A stretch of DNA of 6,524 nt from an uncultured Thiotrichaceae bacterium. GTDB taxonomy: Bacteria; Pseudomonadota; Gammaproteobacteria; Thiotrichales; Thiotrichaceae. The number at the start of each line of letters is the position of its first letter. Position 1 is the stretch's first letter. The DNA lies in contig CACVAV010000171.1 in NCBI GenBank assembly GCA_902727945.1, positions 1-6,524 of the forward strand, read 5' to 3'. Below the pieces are notes generated by a model, which saw only the letters and a list, made by a program, of their open reading frames with translations, searched no databases and was not told where the DNA came from. A program made the position numbers and the translations under genes. Of this stretch, positions 5,507 to 6,524 are shown piece by piece.

Positions 5507-6412
5507 ATGAAAATCGCCATTTTATCCAGAAACCGCAAACTCTATTCTACACACCGTCTTATTGAAGCAGCTGAGAAGCGCGGCCACGAAGTCAGGGTCG
5601 TTGATATCCTGCGCTGTTATATGAATATCGCGTCGAATAAACCGATGGTTTATTATAAGGGAGAGGCGTTAGAAGGTTTTGATGCGGTTATTCCACGTAT
5701 TGGTGCCTCCGTTACTTTTTATGGTGCAGCGGTTTTGCGCCAGTTTGAAATGATGGGGGTTTATCCTGTTAACGAATCGGTTGCATTGACCCGCTCCAGA
5801 GACAAATTGCGTTCTTTACAGCTATTATCACGCAAGGGCATCGGCCTGCCGGTGACCGGTTTTGCCAATAAGCCGGATGATGTGAAAGAAGTTATCAAAT
5901 TGGTGGGTGGCGCTCCTGTGGTCATCAAGCTATTGGAAGGCACGCAGGGCATCGGCGTGGTGCTGGCTGAGACACAGAAAGCAGCAGAAAGCGTCATGGA
6001 AGGCTTCATGGGCCTGAAGGCTAATATTCTGGTACAGGAGTTCATTAAAGAAGCCGGTGGTGCTGATATTCGCTGTTTTGTTGTCGGCGGTAAAGTGGTA
6101 GCGGCGATGAAAAGGCAGGGAGCAGAGGGCGAGTTCCGCTCTAACCTGCACCGGGGCGGCTCAGCTTCGTTAATTCGCCTGACCCCTGAAGAACGTTCCA
6201 CTGCGGTAAAATCTGCACAAGCGATGGGGCTTAATGTCGCGGGCGTTGATTTATTGCGTGCCAACCATGGCCCTGTTGTGATGGAAGTTAATTCATCACC
6301 CGGACTGGAAGGTATTGAAGCTGCCAGCGGTAAAGATGTCGCTGACTTAATCATCCAGTTTATCGAGAACCAGGCGAAACCCGGTAAAACGGCCACTAAG
6401 GGAAAAGGCTAA
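5507..6412 (+). CDS. rimK: RimK, ribosomal protein S6-L-glutamate ligase (ATP-grasp)
   Basis: This 301-residue protein is essentially the same length as E. coli RimK (300) and matches its motifs throughout: MKIAILSR at the start, VIPRIGASVTFYGAAVLRQFE (split around 61-81), RDKLRSLQLL (98-107), VVIKLLEGTQGIGVVLAET (138-156), DIRCFVVG (187-194), FRSNLHRGG (210-218) and MEVNSSPGLEGIE (259-271). Nucleotide-binding Lys100 and Lys141 and the metal ligands Asp248, Glu260 and Asn262 are present, so the enzyme should be active. RimK adds glutamate residues to the C-terminus of ribosomal protein S6 using ATP and can make poly-alpha-glutamate. AGGAG (5495-5499) is ideally spaced 7 nt before ATG. The C-terminus ends in a lysine/glycine-rich tail (KPGKTATKGKG) that differs from E. 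coli. The gene lies between rimB and an M14-type deacylase, likely in one transcript. Confidence 0.96.
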   Translation: MKIAILSRNRKLYSTHRLIEAAEKRGHEVRVVDILRCYMNIASNKPMVYYKGEALEGFDAVIPRIGASVTFYGAAVLRQFEMMGVYPVNESVALTRSRDKLRSLQLLSRKGIGLPVTGFANKPDDVKEVIKLVGGAPVVIKLLEGTQGIGVVLAETQKAAESVMEGFMGLKANILVQEFIKEAGGADIRCFVVGGKVVAAMKRQGAEGEFRSNLHRGGSASLIRLTPEERSTAVKSAQAMGLNVAGVDLLRANHGPVVMEVNSSPGLEGIEAASGKDVADLIIQFIENQAKPGKTATKGKG

Positions 6413-6421
6413 TACGCTGAT

Positions 6422-6524
6422 ATGTCATTAAAACAAGACTCAATCACTGTGGGTGGAACCACAGTGAACGCGGGTGAACGCAAATATATTGACCTGCCAC
6501 TGCCACACCTTTATTCACACTCAC
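6422..6524 (+). CDS. Succinylglutamate desuccinylase/aspartoacylase-type M14 protein, N-terminus only
   Basis: Thirty-four codons are visible from ATG 6422, 9 nt after the rimK stop; the rest lies beyond the right edge. The segment ITVGGTTVNAGERKYIDLPLPHLYSHS matches the start typical of AstE/AspA-like proteins (GGTxVxxGExxxIDLPxxxLYxHT), which precedes the zinc-dependent catalytic domain. None of the zinc ligands is in the window, so activity cannot be judged. Placement directly after rimK recurs in many gammaproteobacteria and suggests hydrolysis of a glutamyl or acylated amino-acid product connected with RimK. The ribosome binding site is weak, so coupling to rimK is plausible. The family call rests on a short stretch. 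Confidence 0.75.
   Translation, partial: MSLKQDSITVGGTTVNAGERKYIDLPLPHLYSHS
6444..6467 (+). repeat. Perfect 9-bp inverted repeat near the start of the M14-type gene
   Basis: TCACTGTGG (6444-6452) and CCACAGTGA (6459-6467) are perfect inverted repeats around a 6-nt loop (GTGGAA). They begin 22 nt after the A of the start codon and encode the conserved VGGTTV turn. In RNA this gives a compact, GC-containing hairpin. No T-run follows, so it is not a terminator. It may slow or tune translation of the downstream gene, or be a by-product of the GG-TT codons. Confidence 0.45.

Noticed and set aside
5761..6396. Long minus-strand open frame of 211 codons
   Set aside because: It lies wholly antisense to rimK, which has clear family motifs; the composition is a shadow of that gene and it has no ribosome binding site or recognisable domain.

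Overview
The window reads as chromosomal DNA from a gammaproteobacterium of moderate GC, with the Pseudomonadales/Cellvibrionales/Oceanospirillales group the closest feel. This rests on the RimK protein, which matches the E. coli enzyme almost motif for motif, and on a sigma factor/CrfX/CmpX group of the kind known from Pseudomonas. Species assignment is not possible from sequence alone. There is no sign of a mobile element, phage, CRISPR array, rRNA or tRNA.

Left part (1-2776, minus strand): a two-gene operon read leftwards. It encodes a large MscS-family mechanosensitive channel with a signal peptide and a periplasmic coiled coil, followed 7 nt later by a CorA-family divalent cation transporter that runs off the left edge within a residue or two of its end. 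The MscS protein appears to carry two consecutive copies of the small beta (Sm-like) domain, which is unusual.

Divergent intergenic region (2777-3138, about 360 bp): it separates the leftward operon from a rightward sigma-factor operon. It holds a 65-bp imperfect dyad followed, on the minus strand, by a T-rich tract; a short ORF (49 codons) with a near-ideal ribosome binding site; a perfect TATAAT; and a two-tier stem-loop in the probable sigma-factor leader. This is the least explained part of the window.

Middle (3139-4887, plus strand): an ECF sigma factor closely resembling Pseudomonas SigX, a small CrfX-position protein of 87 residues, and a CmpX-like membrane protein with TM-helix repeats and an MscS-like C-terminus, the last two overlapping by ATGA. 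In P. aeruginosa the homologous genes (cmaX, crfX, cmpX, sigX, then oprF) also cluster, and CmaX is CorA-like, so both halves of this window correspond to one known envelope-stress neighbourhood in a rearranged order and without oprF.

Right part (5012-6524, plus strand): a RimB-like retropepsin-fold putative protease, RimK (ribosomal protein S6 glutamate ligase type ATP-grasp enzyme) and the first 34 codons of an AstE/AspA-type M14 deacylase. They form a probable operon for adding and trimming glutamate-type modifications. A weak terminator-like hairpin lies between CmpX and RimB.

Overall the genes belong to known families. The parts that deserve a second look are the double-beta-domain MscS channel, its linkage to the SigX operon, and the structured divergent intergenic region.
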